Source: Propionibacteriaceae bacterium (lineage in GTDB: Bacteria; Actinomycetota; Actinomycetes; Propionibacteriales; Propionibacteriaceae). From it: DNA of 11,148 bases. The notes under the pieces were generated by a model. That model searched no databases. It worked only from the letters and a program-made list of their open reading frames with translations, and was not told where the DNA came from. Below are positions 1 through 6,746 of the stretch, piece by piece. The DNA lies in contig JAISCH010000225.1 of the NCBI GenBank assembly GCA_031265725.1, positions 1 through 11,148 on the forward strand, written 5' to 3'. Both the position numbers and the translations under genes were made by a program. Position 1 is the stretch's first letter, and each line of letters starts with the position of its first letter.

Positions 1-40
1 CCTCTCCGGCCTGGTGCAGTTCTTGTTCTAAATTATTCAT
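1..40 (-). CDS. Probable anti-sigma factor, N-terminal fragment (cut by window start)
   Basis: The minus strand opens a reading frame with ATG at 38-40 that overlaps the TGA of the ECF sigma gene in an ATGA arrangement. Only the first 13 residues (MNNLEQELHQAGE) are inside the window. A 4-nt overlap directly after an ECF sigma gene is the usual place for a cognate anti-sigma factor, and coupled translation would keep the two proteins in balance. No domain is visible in so short a piece, so the function rests on position alone. Confidence 0.55.
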   Translation of the reverse strand, partial: MNNLEQELHQAGE

Positions 41-585
41 CGATAGTCTTTCCCGAGGTGATGAAGCAGGCGCGTGCGGGCGTCCGCGAGGGTAGATTTC
101 ACAGTCCCGGGCGAACAACGCATGACTTGCGCTATGTCGTTGACCGGCAGGCCGAGGTAGTAGTGCAACTCGACCGCCAAGCCCTGTCTTTTCGACAGTC
201 CGGCGATGGCGCGTTCCAAATCCAGGCGGTGCTCAGCGGCGGAGTCAGCGGAGCCGAGTTCGAGCGTCGCAGCGCCCGTCGTCTCCAGCCTCGCCGCGCT
301 GCGCCGCCAATATTTGCGCCGTTGGTCGGCGGTGATGGCCAGCAGCCAGTTGCGGGCACTGCCGCGAACCGGGTCGAACTGACGCCGTTTGCGCCAGGCC
401 TGGGTGAGCGCTTCCTGCAAGACATCTTCCGCATCGGGGCCGGTGCGGGCCGCCAGCGCACTCATCGCCGTCCAGTGTGGTTGCACCCAACGGCTGAAGT
501 CCGTGCGCGAATCCAGGCTCTGCACAGCTTGGACTGGTTCTGGTTGCAAGACCAAGACATCTCCCACAGTGACGTTCACACTCAT
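37..585 (-). CDS. ECF-family RNA polymerase sigma factor (sigma-70 family)
   Basis: This 182-residue protein has the two-domain ECF layout. Region 2 spans about residues 30-95 (DAEDVLQEALTQAWRKRRQF, then RNWLLAITADQRRKYWRR for core binding and -10 recognition). Region 4 spans about 121-176, with a helix-turn-helix around 146-170 (VNDIAQVMRCSPGTVKSTL) for -35 recognition. It directs RNA polymerase to a stress- or envelope-type regulon and is likely held inactive by the product of the overlapping downstream gene. The ATG at 585 has no clear ribosome binding site and no TANNNT box. A TTG at codon 11 has GGAG five bases upstream and is an alternative start. The stretch before residue 28 is longer than region 2 needs, which keeps that alternative open. 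The target regulon cannot be named. Confidence 0.93.
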   Translation of the reverse strand: MSVNVTVGDVLVLQPEPVQAVQSLDSRTDFSRWVQPHWTAMSALAARTGPDAEDVLQEALTQAWRKRRQFDPVRGSARNWLLAITADQRRKYWRRSAARLETTGAATLELGSADSAAEHRLDLERAIAGLSKRQGLAVELHYYLGLPVNDIAQVMRCSPGTVKSTLADARTRLLHHLGKDYR

Positions 586-785
586 ATATACCCGGCATTG
601 GACGACTTGGTTGGGTCGCCAGGCACAATTTCAACAGGATAAAACCTACGTCGATTGACGACAATGCGGCCAGCGCGCCATTATCGCGTTGCGAGTCAAG
701 CCAGATTGGCGCGACCGCTAAGTCCGGCCAAGCAGCAACGGCGTGCCTGGCAGCAGGGCTTTGGCCAAGCCCGTAGCCTGGATTT
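586..785. other. Divergent intergenic region between the ECF sigma gene and the exported-protein gene
   Basis: These 200 bases must hold the promoter of the minus-strand sigma operon and that of the plus-strand gene at 786. I looked for an ECF-type -35/-10 pair that would indicate autoregulation and found none with correct spacing. On the plus strand only the TAGCCT box at 774-779 stands out. No RNA gene or repeat is evident. Confidence 0.5.
774..779 (+). promoter_or_regulatory. Putative -10 box (TAGCCT) for leaderless transcription of the gene at 786
   Basis: TAGCCT fits the actinobacterial -10 consensus TANNNT and lies six bases before the ATG at 786, so the expected transcription start is the A of the start codon. 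No Shine-Dalgarno sequence precedes the ATG. No convincing -35 hexamer is visible. Confidence 0.5.
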
Positions 786-1352
786 ATGGCGGTGCTTCGT
801 CCAGTCGGTTCAAAGTCTGCCGGAGTTTATTGGGTCCGGCGGGCTATTGTGCTGACGCCAGTGATCGTCGTCGCCGTCATCATCATGGTCTGGGCATTCG
901 CCTCCAGCCCGGCAGACGCTGAACTGCCGGTGGGCGTCCCCAGCGAGAACACTCCCGCAGAGCCGCTTGTCTGCAACGGAGCGAATATCGACCTGGATGT
1001 GGTCGCCTTCCAGAAAGTGAAAGCCAGCGCCGCGAAGACGACCTTCTCCGTCTCCGCGACCAACACCTCCACCCAGTTGTGCCAGCTAGACCTCTCCGCG
1101 ACGAACACCAGCGCGACAATCGTGAGCGGCAAGGACCAAATCTGGTCCACCGCTGATTGCGCCGACTGGATCAGCCCCAAATCCGGATCAGTGGACCCAT
1201 CCGGCAAATTCGAGTGGACGCTGGATTGGACCCTGCGCCGCTCCTCAGCAAGCTGCAAACTAGCCACCGCCCAACTAAAACCCGGCACCTACCAGATACA
1301 GCTCAACCTGAGCGGTGCCACCACCACAAAATCCTTCCAACTCGTCAAATAG
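786..1352 (+). CDS. Membrane-anchored, exported small protein with four cysteines; function unknown
   Basis: The 188-residue protein begins with a short basic cytoplasmic segment (MAVLRPVGSK...VYWVRR), then a hydrophobic helix at about residues 20-39, then a polar region with low charge and many Thr, Ser and Asn. This predicts an N-terminal anchor or uncleaved signal with an extracellular domain. The domain looks rich in beta strands and has four cysteines (63, 99, 125, 157), suitable for two disulfide bonds. A VYWxRR motif just before the anchor recurs, as far as I recall, in actinobacterial cell-surface proteins of this build. No enzymatic motif is seen. The gene is divergent from the ECF sigma operon, so it might be an envelope target of that sigma factor, but this is inference from position only. 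Confidence 0.8.
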   Translation: MAVLRPVGSKSAGVYWVRRAIVLTPVIVVAVIIMVWAFASSPADAELPVGVPSENTPAEPLVCNGANIDLDVVAFQKVKASAAKTTFSVSATNTSTQLCQLDLSATNTSATIVSGKDQIWSTADCADWISPKSGSVDPSGKFEWTLDWTLRRSSASCKLATAQLKPGTYQIQLNLSGATTTKSFQLVK

Positions 1353-1660
1353 CCCGCTCCGCATACGTCCAGTTCACCGGCTGCGTTGCTGTGCCGAAAA
1401 CCCCAGTCAGCTTGACCGATCAGGTTCCGTTGAAAACTTTGGCTGTTTTCCTGAGCAGGGGCGATACTGACTGATGGCGGGGAGGTTACCACACTGAATA
1501 CGGTAATCTGGCTTTTAGTATCCCCCGGCTATTGGTTGGGGTTGTGAAGAGCGTTGCAGCCGAAAGGCGCGGCGCTCTTCAACTTTTTCCGTTGGCTACT
1601 AACGGGTTATCAGATACGTTGACAGCAAAATTGTCGGTGCTGACGGCTAGCTTTTCCGGT
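1353..1660. other. Intergenic region before radA
   Basis: About 308 bases lie between the exported-protein stop and the preferred radA start. The region contains a short inverted repeat (TTACC at 1486-1490 and GGTAA at 1502-1506) followed by a few T residues; this could end the upstream transcript but is weak. A perfect TTGACA is at 1619-1624 and a TANNNT box at 1648-1653. The radA frame stays open back to 1532, so 1532-1660 could be coding if an earlier start is used. Confidence 0.5.
1648..1653 (+). promoter_or_regulatory. Putative -10 box (TAGCTT) for radA
   Basis: TAGCTT matches TANNNT and lies seven bases before the ATG at 1661, giving a leaderless radA message. The only good -35 (TTGACA at 1619-1624) is 23 bases upstream, longer than the usual 16-19, so the pair is doubtful although the box itself fits the pattern seen elsewhere in the window. 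Confidence 0.4.
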
Positions 1661-3034
1661 ATGGGAAAGACGACTAATTATCGATGTGGGGAATGCGGAT
1701 GGACTAGTCCGCGCTGGGTTGGGCGCTGCGGGCGGTGCCAGGCTTGGGGCAGCGTCAACGAAGGGCCGCTGGCTACTCGGATCGCCAGCCAAGCTCCCCT
1801 GCAGCGGGCTGCGCCGATAGCGACTGTGGACGCGACAGCGGCGCGAAGCATCCCGACTGGGATCGCTGAATTGGACCGGGTGCTGGGCAGTGGGTTGACG
1901 CCTGGCGGCGTGGTCCTTTTGGCGGGCGAGCCAGGAGTGGGCAAATCCACTCTGCTGCTTGAAGTCGCTAGCAAGTGGGCGGCTGGTGGCCAGAAGACGC
2001 TATACATCAGCGCTGAGGAGTCAGCCGCCCAGGTGCGTCGCCGGGCACAGCGCATTGGGGCGGTGACGGACGGGCTGTATCTGGCGGCGGAGACTGATCT
2101 TGGCGCAGTGCTCGGCCATATCGAGGAGCAATCCCCCAGCTTGCTGGTGCTGGATTCAGTGCAAACGGTGAGCGTGCCCGGAACCGATGGCGTGCCGGGC
2201 GGGGTGAGCCAGGTGAAGGAAGTCGCGCAGGCGGTGGCAAGGGTCGCCAAGCAGCGCGATCTGGCTGTGCTGCTGGTTGGCCATGTCACTAAGGACGGAG
2301 TGGTGGCTGGCCCCCGCACCCTTGAGCATCTAGTCGATGTGGTGCTCACTTTCGAAGGGGACAAGAATTCGGAATTGCGGATGGTGCGGGCCAGCAAGAA
2401 TCGTTTCGGACCCGCTGACGAGATCGGCTGTTTCGAGCTGACTGAAGCCGGGATAGTCGAGGTGAAAGACCCGTCCGGGCTGTTCGTCGCCCATCATGAG
2501 GAGCCAGCCTGTGGCTCCTGCCTCACTGTGTGCCTGGAAGGCCGTCGTCCCCTGCTGACGGAGATTCAGGCGTTGGTGGCTGCCAGTGCCGCCAACAATC
2601 CGAAACGGGTCGCAAACGGGGTCGATTCCGGGCGTTTGGCGATGCTGCTGGCCGTCCTCTCCCGGCGGGCAAAGCTCAAGTTGGGCAATAAAGAGGTCTA
2701 CGTCTCCACTATCGGCGGTGCCAGGACTTGCGACCCGGCCGTCGATCTGGCGCTGGCCCTCGCGGTCGCCGCAGCCGCCGCCGACAAATCATTCCCCCGG
2801 CCGGTCATCGCCTTTGGCGAAGTCGGTCTCTCCGGAGAGATCAGGCGCGCTCCGGGCGTGGAACGACGCCTTGGCGAGGCAGCCCGGCTGGGAGCGAGTT
2901 TGGCTCTGGTGCCCATCGGCAGCCAGGCTAGAATCCCCGGATTGGAGGTGATCGAAGTCGGCACGCTCACTCAGGCCTTGGCATTGCTCGGCCTGCGCAG
3001 CAAACCCAAGCTGGAGTTGTTGGAGACCGCATAG
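1661..3034 (+). CDS. radA: DNA repair protein RadA (Sms), branch-migration ATPase
   Basis: RadA processes recombination intermediates with RecA as a hexameric branch-migration motor. All hallmarks are present in the 457-residue product: a four-cysteine zinc finger (C9, C12, C23, C26), a RecA-like core with Walker A GEPGVGKST (89-97) and Walker B-type LLVLDS ending near 166, the RadA signature KNRFG (246-250), and a C-terminal Lon-protease-like domain (about 270-450, GNKEVYVSTIGGAR...AFGEVGLSGEIR). The start at 1661 places the zinc finger at the usual distance from the N terminus and gives the usual family length. The open frame extends 43 codons further upstream, but that part has no family resemblance. 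There is no Shine-Dalgarno; a TANNNT box seven bases upstream suggests leaderless expression. The gene converges on the VOC gene. Confidence 0.97.
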   Translation: MGKTTNYRCGECGWTSPRWVGRCGRCQAWGSVNEGPLATRIASQAPLQRAAPIATVDATAARSIPTGIAELDRVLGSGLTPGGVVLLAGEPGVGKSTLLLEVASKWAAGGQKTLYISAEESAAQVRRRAQRIGAVTDGLYLAAETDLGAVLGHIEEQSPSLLVLDSVQTVSVPGTDGVPGGVSQVKEVAQAVARVAKQRDLAVLLVGHVTKDGVVAGPRTLEHLVDVVLTFEGDKNSELRMVRASKNRFGPADEIGCFELTEAGIVEVKDPSGLFVAHHEEPACGSCLTVCLEGRRPLLTEIQALVAASAANNPKRVANGVDSGRLAMLLAVLSRRAKLKLGNKEVYVSTIGGARTCDPAVDLALALAVAAAAADKSFPRPVIAFGEVGLSGEIRRAPGVERRLGEAARLGASLALVPIGSQARIPGLEVIEVGTLTQALALLGLRSKPKLELLETA

Positions 3035-3112
3035 AGTGCAGACCGCACAGGGCACGGCTTGCCAGACACCTCACGCGAGACCCGTCAGCCGATCCACATT
3101 GTGGACCAAGCC

Positions 3113-3748
3113 TCAGACGCGCACCAAACCTTTTTTGGTCCGGAAGATGACGGCTTGGATGCCGGGTTGGCCGTTCTCACTGGTGAAATTGAGATTGACT
3201 CCGTCGAAGACGTCGCCCAGTTTCTCACCCAGCCACTCCTCGACACGCTTGCGTTCACCGCCGATCTCTATACCGGCCAATTCGATAGTGCCATTCAGCG
3301 CGCTGGGCAATACTTCCTGGTCTGAATCCCACTTGAGGAAGAAAGGCAACTGTGGATCGCTGAGCAGCCCCTTGATCCCAATTTGGTGCCATTCCAACAA
3401 GCGGCCATCGGGGAATTTACGTGACCCTAGGACGGCCTCACGCTTCAACCGGGACTCGAACGGAGACAGATCGGGCACCGAAATGGCCCAACCCATCCAT
3501 CCGCCGCCCAATTCGGAACGCGCCCGGACAGCCTGGCCATAAGGGGCCTTGTCCGCCACCGGATGCTCTAAAACCTCGACGACTTCCACATAGCGGTCGT
3601 CAGCCAGTTCGAGAATCCGGTTGCGCGTGCCGAAGCGAGGATGGAATCCGCCATCACGAAACTTCGCCCCAAGCAGTTTGCCGAGCCGATCGGCTTCGGC
3701 TTTCAACCCACTCGCTCCCACTGCGAAGGTCAAATGATCGACATGCAT
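3113..3748 (-). CDS. Glyoxalase-like (VOC superfamily) domain protein
   Basis: The 211-residue protein starts MHVDHLTFAV, the typical first strand of a vicinal-oxygen-chelate fold with a metal-ligand His at residue 5. It continues with FGTRNRILEL and YVEVVEVL, as in the Glyoxalase_3 group (Pfam 'Glyoxalase-like domain'). A second module follows with WMGWAISVPDL and RLLEWHQIG. Such proteins are metal-dependent lyases, isomerases or dioxygenases, but the substrate cannot be read from sequence. No cognate partner gene is adjacent: it is convergent with radA and divergent from the epimerase-like gene. Upstream of the ATG on the minus strand is CAGAAT, then six bases, a near match to the leaderless pattern. 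No strong ribosome binding site is seen. Confidence 0.85.
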   Translation of the reverse strand: MHVDHLTFAVGASGLKAEADRLGKLLGAKFRDGGFHPRFGTRNRILELADDRYVEVVEVLEHPVADKAPYGQAVRARSELGGGWMGWAISVPDLSPFESRLKREAVLGSRKFPDGRLLEWHQIGIKGLLSDPQLPFFLKWDSDQEVLPSALNGTIELAGIEIGGERKRVEEWLGEKLGDVFDGVNLNFTSENGQPGIQAVIFRTKKGLVRV

Positions 3749-3825
3749 GATCCCATTCTGCTTGGGAAAGTTGCGAAGTGCTAATCGAGTGGCTGCTGAC
3801 CAAATCTAACCCTGGTGTGTTCTCA

Positions 3826-3831
3826 TAAGAT
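3826..3831 (+). promoter_or_regulatory. Putative -10 box (TAAGAT) for the epimerase-like gene
   Basis: TAAGAT differs from TATAAT at two positions and lies six bases before the GTG at 3838. This places the transcription start on the start codon. GGAAG just before the GTG is too close to act as a normal ribosome binding site, so leaderless initiation is the simpler reading. Confidence 0.55.
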
Positions 3832-3837
3832 GGAAGC

Positions 3838-4659
3838 GTGCTTTGGAATGATCGGCAGACAGTGATCGGCCTCTCCACGTCCTCGGTTTACCCGGAATCA
3901 ACTGGCGCGGCATTCGAGTACGCGAAGAAATTGGGCTACGGCGGCATTGAAGTGATGGTCGGCGTGGATAAAGTCTCCGCAGACGTCGAATCGCTGAAAC
4001 GAACCAGTGAATACTACGAGTTGCCGATAATCGCTATCCACGCGCCCTGTCTGCTGGCCACGGCAACGGTCTGGGGAACTGACCCCTGGGAGAAGCTGAG
4101 AACCGCTGTGGCGGCCGCTGAGCGCCTGGGGGCCAGCACGGTGGTGGTTCACCCGCCTTTCCGTTGGCAAGGCTCCTACGCGACCGATTTCCTGCCCGGC
4201 ATCACTGAGCTGCAAGCCGGGTTGGACAGCCAGTCGAAGCCGATCGTTATCACCGTGGAGAATATGTATCCCTGGCGCGGCCCACTGGGCATCGCGGGAC
4301 GGGCGTACGCGCCACACTGGGATCCCACCGATTTCGACTACGGCCATCTGACGCTGGACCTCTCCCATGCCTCCACCGCCCAGCAGTCCGCTTTGGAGCT
4401 GGTACGGCGCTGGGGTCCGCGCCTGCGTCACGTACATCTCACCGATGGCAGCGGACAGCCCACCGACGAACATCTGCTGCCCGGAACCGGGAATCAGCAG
4501 GCGGATGAAGTCTTGGCCGAGATCGCCCGGAACGGATTCAATGGTGACGTGGTGCTGGAAGTGCAATTGCGCGAAGCGGCCAGTCGCGCCGACCGCGAGA
4601 GAGCATTGGCTGAGTGTCTGGCCTTCGCAAGGAAACATCTGGGAATGGACTCGCAATGA
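3838..4659 (+). CDS. Sugar-phosphate isomerase/epimerase-like TIM-barrel protein (AP_endonuc_2 / xylose isomerase-like)
   Basis: The 273-residue product follows the xylose-isomerase-like barrel strand by strand: GLSTSSVYPES, GYGGIEVMV, IIAIHAPCLL, ASTVVVHPPFRW, IVITVENMYPW, LTLDLSHAS, LRHVHLTDG and GDVVLEVQL. The expected divalent-metal ligands are present: E141, D174, H177 and E241, with H198/H200 in the HVHL strand. The true substrate is unknown; relatives include sugar epimerases, inosose enzymes and endonuclease IV, and the HAPCL and HPPFRW motifs mark the common actinobacterial branch. GTG at 3838 is chosen because of the TAAGAT box six bases upstream; a second GTG at 3862 is an alternative. 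The stop overlaps the CPBP start (ATGA), so the two are translated together. Confidence 0.88.
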   Translation: MLWNDRQTVIGLSTSSVYPESTGAAFEYAKKLGYGGIEVMVGVDKVSADVESLKRTSEYYELPIIAIHAPCLLATATVWGTDPWEKLRTAVAAAERLGASTVVVHPPFRWQGSYATDFLPGITELQAGLDSQSKPIVITVENMYPWRGPLGIAGRAYAPHWDPTDFDYGHLTLDLSHASTAQQSALELVRRWGPRLRHVHLTDGSGQPTDEHLLPGTGNQQADEVLAEIARNGFNGDVVLEVQLREAASRADRERALAECLAFARKHLGMDSQ

Positions 4660-5450
4660 CTGGTGAACCGATTGAATCCGTTGGGCCGCTCGGCACGACG
4701 GACCAGACGACGGCCGATAGCAGGCGGCGTCCAGGCTGGGAGATCATGCTGGTATTGGGCGTGTCTTTGGGAGAATCGGCGGTCTACTCGATCCTGGCGA
4801 TCATCAACCGGATGACGATCGGCACTCCGCTCAATGAGCAAACCACGTCGATGAATCAATCGGCCACCCCGGATCGCCCCTGGCTGGACCTCAGCTACCA
4901 ACTGGCGAATCTCGTCTTTCCACTGGTCCCCGCCCTGCTCGCGCTCTATTTCCTGAAGCTGAGCCAGCAGCGGATCGGATTCGACTTGAAACGTCCGCGC
5001 TTTGACATCTTGCTGGGCGTGGGCATAGCTGCCGGGATCGGCGTCCCGGGTCTGGTGCTCTATTTCTCCGCACGGGCATTGGGGATAAACACCAATGTCG
5101 CACCAGCGAATCTGACGGCGAATTGGTGGACGATTCCGGTGCTCATCCTGGCGGCGGCGATGAACGGCATCCTGGAAGAAGTCGTCATGATCGGCTTCTT
5201 CTTCGCCAAAGCCACCGCCCTGCGTTGGCGCGTCTGGGTGATTGTCCTGGTCAGCGCCCTGATTCGCGGCAGCTACCACCTCTATCAGGGCTTCGGCGGT
5301 TTCATCGGCAATGTCGCTATGGGGGTGCTCTTCGGCATGATCTATCTGAAGACGCGCCGGGTCGGCCCCCTGGTGGTGGCCCACACATTGATGGACATAA
5401 CCGTCTTCGTCGGCTACTCCCTGCTGGCCGAGTACACCGAGCTGTTCTGA
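4656..5450 (+). CDS. CPBP-family intramembrane metalloprotease (CAAX protease / bacteriocin-immunity type)
   Basis: The 264-residue polytopic membrane protein carries the three CPBP (Abi, Rce1-like) motifs in its C-terminal half: the glutamate pair E174-E175 (GILEEVVMIGFFF), the second motif in RGSYHLYQG with H208, and HTLMD with H243. Hydrophobic segments lie around 29-50, 83-103, 117-138, 158-172, 189-205 and 215-228. The Arg of the canonical EExxxR motif is replaced by Ile179; I recall the same EEVV...RGSYHLYQG version in other actinobacteria, so it is probably a subtype and not a dead enzyme. Family members cleave membrane or prenylated proteins or protect against own bacteriocins. The start is fixed by the ATGA overlap with the epimerase-like gene; an in-frame ATG at 4614 lies well inside that gene and is disfavoured. 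Confidence 0.9.
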   Translation: MTGEPIESVGPLGTTDQTTADSRRRPGWEIMLVLGVSLGESAVYSILAIINRMTIGTPLNEQTTSMNQSATPDRPWLDLSYQLANLVFPLVPALLALYFLKLSQQRIGFDLKRPRFDILLGVGIAAGIGVPGLVLYFSARALGINTNVAPANLTANWWTIPVLILAAAMNGILEEVVMIGFFFAKATALRWRVWVIVLVSALIRGSYHLYQGFGGFIGNVAMGVLFGMIYLKTRRVGPLVVAHTLMDITVFVGYSLLAEYTELF

Positions 5451-5518
5451 ACGATCAGTTTCGCTTTCACACCCCTGGAAGCTGTTGGCCATCCCAACCC
5501 AGCAGCTACGGTCGGTGG

Positions 5519-5524
5519 TATGGT
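5519..5524 (+). promoter_or_regulatory. Putative -10 box (TATGGT) for the YhfC-family gene
   Basis: TATGGT fits TANNNT and lies six bases before the ATG at 5531. It helps decide the start, since no ribosome binding site precedes that ATG or the in-frame ATG at 5549. If correct, the gene has its own promoter and does not rely only on readthrough from the CPBP gene 80 bases upstream. Confidence 0.45.
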
Positions 5525-5530
5525 CGCTGC

Positions 5531-6334
5531 ATGGTCTCCATCACGGTAATGGCGGGCATGGTTTTTGCCGCTGTGGTCGCAATTGGGCTGCCGATTGCGA
5601 TCTACTTGGTGTTACGCCGCAGGCTTGAGCTCAAATTCATCCCGACCCTGGTGGGTGCTGGCGTATTCATCGTCATGGTGCTGGTGCTGGAGCACACGCT
5701 CCATACTTTCGTGCTGCAGCCCGCCGCCGATGGCTCAATCGCATTGATCAAAACCAATCCGGCGTTTTACGCCACGTATGCCGTGCTCGCCGCTGGAATA
5801 TTTGAGGAGACTGGCCGGTTCGTCGCCTTCAAATTGCTCCGCAAGCGTTATCAGGGGGTGCGCACCGCGATTTCCTACGGCATCGGCCACGGCGGCATCG
5901 AGGCGATACTGCTGGTTGGCCTGAACATGGTCGCCTATCTGGCACTGGCGGTGATGATCAACACGGGATCCGGGCCAGCGCTGCCGCCTGTCGTCACCGA
6001 TTTATTGGCCCAGTTCGACTTGAGCAGCTTATTACTGGGCGGAGTCGAACGTGTCTTCGCCATAGTCATCCAACTCACCCTGTCCGTACTGGTCTGGGTG
6101 GCCGCCACCCAGCAAGGCAAGTGGTGGCTATACCCGGTCGCCATCGTCGTTCATGCACTGATCGACGTACCCGCCGTGCTTCTTCAAATCGGAATGCTGG
6201 ACATCGTGTCTGTTGAACTCATCGTCGCCGCGCTGGCAGCCGTGCTTGCCGTCGTAGGCTGGCGCATAGTCACCGCAAATCTCGCCGCCGAGAAGTCAAC
6301 CCTTGCCATCATGGCGGCTGGGCGCGACCGGTAG
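5531..6334 (+). CDS. YhfC-family intramembrane metalloprotease-like protein
   Basis: The 267-residue protein is almost entirely membrane-embedded, with about seven to eight hydrophobic segments. It shows the YhfC family motifs: EETGRF (E92-E93), YGIGHGGIEA (H120, E124) and VVHALIDVPA (H208, D212). The family is distantly related to the CPBP/Rce1 glutamate proteases, and these residues are the predicted active site. The substrate and role are unknown. The frame is open back to 5123, but that part overlaps the CPBP gene and reads as low-complexity shadow sequence; starting at 5531 gives a length near Bacillus YhfC. The gene follows another intramembrane protease gene of a different family, 80 bases upstream. 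Its TAG stop overlaps the -10 box of the next gene. Confidence 0.88.
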   Translation: MVSITVMAGMVFAAVVAIGLPIAIYLVLRRRLELKFIPTLVGAGVFIVMVLVLEHTLHTFVLQPAADGSIALIKTNPAFYATYAVLAAGIFEETGRFVAFKLLRKRYQGVRTAISYGIGHGGIEAILLVGLNMVAYLALAVMINTGSGPALPPVVTDLLAQFDLSSLLLGGVERVFAIVIQLTLSVLVWVAATQQGKWWLYPVAIVVHALIDVPAVLLQIGMLDIVSVELIVAALAAVLAVVGWRIVTANLAAEKSTLAIMAAGRDR

Positions 6335-6337
6335 GCT
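6332..6337 (+). promoter_or_regulatory. Putative -10 box (TAGGCT) for the DUF4177 gene, overlapping the upstream stop codon
   Basis: TAGGCT, a common actinobacterial -10 form, lies six bases before the ATG at 6344. Its first three bases are the TAG stop of the YhfC-family gene. GGGCGC between box and ATG is not a ribosome binding site, so the message would be leaderless. Confidence 0.5.
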
Positions 6338-6343
6338 GGGCGC

Positions 6344-6583
6344 ATGTACGAATACCAGGTGGTCTCCTTCGACCACGTCGAACACAACACTGGCGCGGCC
6401 ATCACCGCCATCAAGCCCATGCCGGGGCTGTTGAGTCCGATCCAGCAGGCCCAGGTACACAATGAACTGACCCAGTTGGTCAATCTCTACGTCGCTGCTG
6501 GCTGGGAGTTGGACCGAGTCGCTATGGGCGGACGGGAGATGTCCAGCGAAGCGCTACTCTTCTTCCGGCGCGCACTGCGTTAA
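6344..6583 (+). CDS. DUF4177 domain protein
   Basis: The 79-residue protein begins MYEYQVVSFDHVE and has LTQLVNLYVAAGWELDRVA followed by ALLFFRRAL. This is the YEYKVV ... LN ... GWEL ... FKR pattern of DUF4177, small cytoplasmic proteins of unknown function. Length matches the family. The start lies 9 bases after the YhfC-family stop. A TANNNT box suggests its own leaderless transcript in addition to possible readthrough. Confidence 0.85.
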   Translation: MYEYQVVSFDHVEHNTGAAITAIKPMPGLLSPIQQAQVHNELTQLVNLYVAAGWELDRVAMGGREMSSEALLFFRRALR

Positions 6584-6630
6584 CGCCCGTTCCAAACCCT
6601 GATCGAGCCAACTCTCACCGCCGGGTGAGT

Positions 6631-6659
6631 TTCCCGAGATTGTCCGCATAGCCTATAGT
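6631..6659 (+). promoter_or_regulatory. Putative promoter of tRNA-Thr
   Basis: TATAGT at 6654-6659 is a good -10 hexamer. TTCCCG at 6631-6636 is a weak -35 with a 17-base spacer. The expected start near 6666 would give a short 5' leader of about eight bases before the mature tRNA end at 6674. Confidence 0.5.
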
Positions 6660-6673
6660 GTTACGCGCAACCG

Positions 6674-6746
6674 GCCACCTTAGCTCAGTCGGCAGAGCGG
6701 CTCACTCGTAATGAGCAGGTCAAGGGTTCAATTCCCTTAGGTGGCT
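6674..6746 (+). tRNA. tRNA-Thr (anticodon CGU)
   Basis: All stems pair: acceptor GCCACCT with AGGTGGC (6674-6680 / 6739-6745), D stem GCTC/GAGC (6683-6686 / 6695-6698), anticodon stem GCTCA/TGAGC (6700-6704 / 6712-6716), and T stem AAGGG/CCCTT around loop TTCAATT. The anticodon loop CTCGTAA gives anticodon CGU at 6707-6709, reading the threonine codon ACG. The discriminator base is U and CCA is not encoded, so it must be added after transcription. The T-arm and 3' end are copied downstream, once inverted and once direct, marking the gene as an integration target. Confidence 0.96.

Noticed and set aside
58..642. A 194-codon plus-strand open frame opposite the ECF sigma gene
   Set aside because: It is the antisense shadow of a clear sigma factor, with no recognisable domain.
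1678..2397. A 239-codon minus-strand open frame opposite radA
   Set aside because: Its composition is the Ser/Thr/Arg-rich type produced by reading the reverse of a GC-rich gene; radA is unambiguous.
3093..3138. Bidirectional terminator between radA and the VOC gene
   Set aside because: The inverted repeats seen (TCCAC-ATT-GTGGA at 3093-3105 and ACCAAA/TTTGGT at 3122-3138) are short, the second lies inside the VOC gene, and neither has a following T-run.
3036..3542. Plus-strand open frames (168 and 88 codons) opposite the VOC gene
   Set aside because: They are shadows of the VOC coding sequence, which has a clear family pattern on the minus strand.
4494..5492. A 332-codon minus-strand open frame across the epimerase-like and CPBP genes
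   Set aside because: It is rich in Asp, Gln, His and Arg with no domain, and both plus-strand genes have complete family motifs and a coupled start.
5123..5530. An N-terminal extension of the YhfC-family protein overlapping the CPBP gene
   Set aside because: The extra 136 residues are out-of-frame CPBP sequence without family resemblance; start at 5531 gives the expected length.
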